A stretch of DNA of 23,664 nucleotides from an uncultured Flavobacteriia bacterium (lineage in GTDB: Bacteria; Bacteroidota; Bacteroidia; Flavobacteriales; Flavobacteriaceae), in contig CAMLRV010000011.1 in the NCBI GenBank assembly GCA_946482495.1, positions 1 through 23,664 on the forward strand, read 5' to 3'. The notes under the pieces were generated by a model. The model did no database searches, was not told the origin of the DNA, and saw only the letters and a program-made list of their open reading frames with translations. A program made the translations under genes and the position numbers. Every line of letters begins with the position of its first letter. The stretch's first letter is position 1. This document shows positions 23,351 through 23,664 of this stretch, piece after piece.

Positions 23351-23664
23351 AGACTCTTAAAATAATCCAACAAAATAGTATTGTTCAATTTTTCTGGCGT
23401 GAAAACCTCTAAAATTGCTGGTATTGTGTCATCTTTAATAAAAGAATTCCAAACCGATTCTAAATCCTTTTCATTACTTGCAGCAACATACTTAAACTGA
23501 TACATTTTTGCCAAATGCTCTGCAGTTAAGTTGTGAGAAGTTTCAAAATAAGTATTAAACGTTTCATTTTCTTGATGTCCTGGCAAAATTCTGAAAATTC
23601 CACCACCACTATTATTAATCAAAATAATTTTGAAATCTTTCGGAATATAATTATTCCAAAGTGC
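23347..23664 (-). CDS. menD: MenD, C-terminal 105 residues (cut by window edge)
   Basis: MenD (2-succinyl-5-enolpyruvyl-6-hydroxy-3-cyclohexene-1-carboxylate synthase, EC 2.2.1.9) is a thiamine-diphosphate enzyme of menaquinone synthesis. The frame is open to the window edge, reading ALWNNYIPKDFKIILINNSGG, so the start lies outside. NNSGGGIFRILPG matches the cofactor-binding Asn/Gly-rich loop of MenD. The rest (TAEHLAKMYQFKYVAASNEKDLESVW; PAILEVFTPEKLNN) follows the family C-terminus. A TTG at 23622 is an internal Leu codon, not a start. The gene converges on the VOC gene with overlapping stops. Confidence 0.93.
   Translation of the reverse strand, partial: ALWNNYIPKDFKIILINNSGGGIFRILPGHQENETFNTYFETSHNLTAEHLAKMYQFKYVAASNEKDLESVWNSFIKDDTIPAILEVFTPEKLNNTILLDYFKSL

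Noticed and set aside
1..23664. Search for phage, insertion sequences, toxin-antitoxin pairs, defence or biosynthetic clusters
   Set aside because: No transposase, integrase, nuclease, restriction, kinase-regulator or biosynthetic signatures were recognised; the genes look like ordinary chromosomal core plus small uncharacterised proteins.

Overview
The window is AT-rich chromosomal DNA from a member of the Bacteroidota, most probably Flavobacterium or a close relative. The signs are: repeated matches to the Bacteroidota -7 promoter box TAnnTTTG, sometimes with TTG about 19 bases upstream; A-rich leaders without Shine-Dalgarno motifs; a secreted protein built of Ig-like repeats of the type exported by type IX secretion; an archaeal/eukaryal-type prolyl-tRNA synthetase; and intergenic repeat families that I remember from Flavobacterium genomes. 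The genus is inferred, not proven.

Layout. 1-2254 (-): N-terminal 751 residues of a very large secreted Ig-like repeat protein, cut by the window edge. 2502-6088 (+): housekeeping run folE, structured RNA element, cysS, yidD, lgt, closed by a terminator. 6162-7013 (+): secreted dienelactone-hydrolase-like protein. 7025-10920 (-): two uncharacterised small proteins, typA/bipA with a textbook promoter and terminator, a second copy of the RNA element, a small membrane protein and rpsT. 11085-12823 (-): tRNA-Glu(UUC) and proS. 12920-16974 (+): a Tyr/Gly/Trp-rich lipoprotein divergent from proS, a FadL-type outer-membrane protein and rimO. 17035-18882 (+): a tight trio of small secreted protein, YdjM-like membrane protein and GyrI-like domain protein. 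18993-19394 (-): TerB-like protein. 19434-23350 (+): esterase, DUF1456 protein, TPR protein, lipoprotein, DinB-like protein and VOC protein. 23347-23664 (-): C-terminus of menD.

Functions group loosely: translation (cysS, proS, tRNA-Glu, rpsT, rimO, typA), envelope biogenesis (lgt, yidD, fadL-like, lipoproteins), and cofactors (folE for folate, menD for menaquinone). Lgt is the enzyme that would modify the two lipoproteins encoded here.

I see no phage, transposase, CRISPR array, toxin-antitoxin or defence module. The most interesting content lies between genes. Two distant copies of one hairpin element sit on opposite strands; their sequences differ but their pairing is kept. Several short low-complexity spacer families each begin right after a stop codon in the sense direction of the gene they follow.
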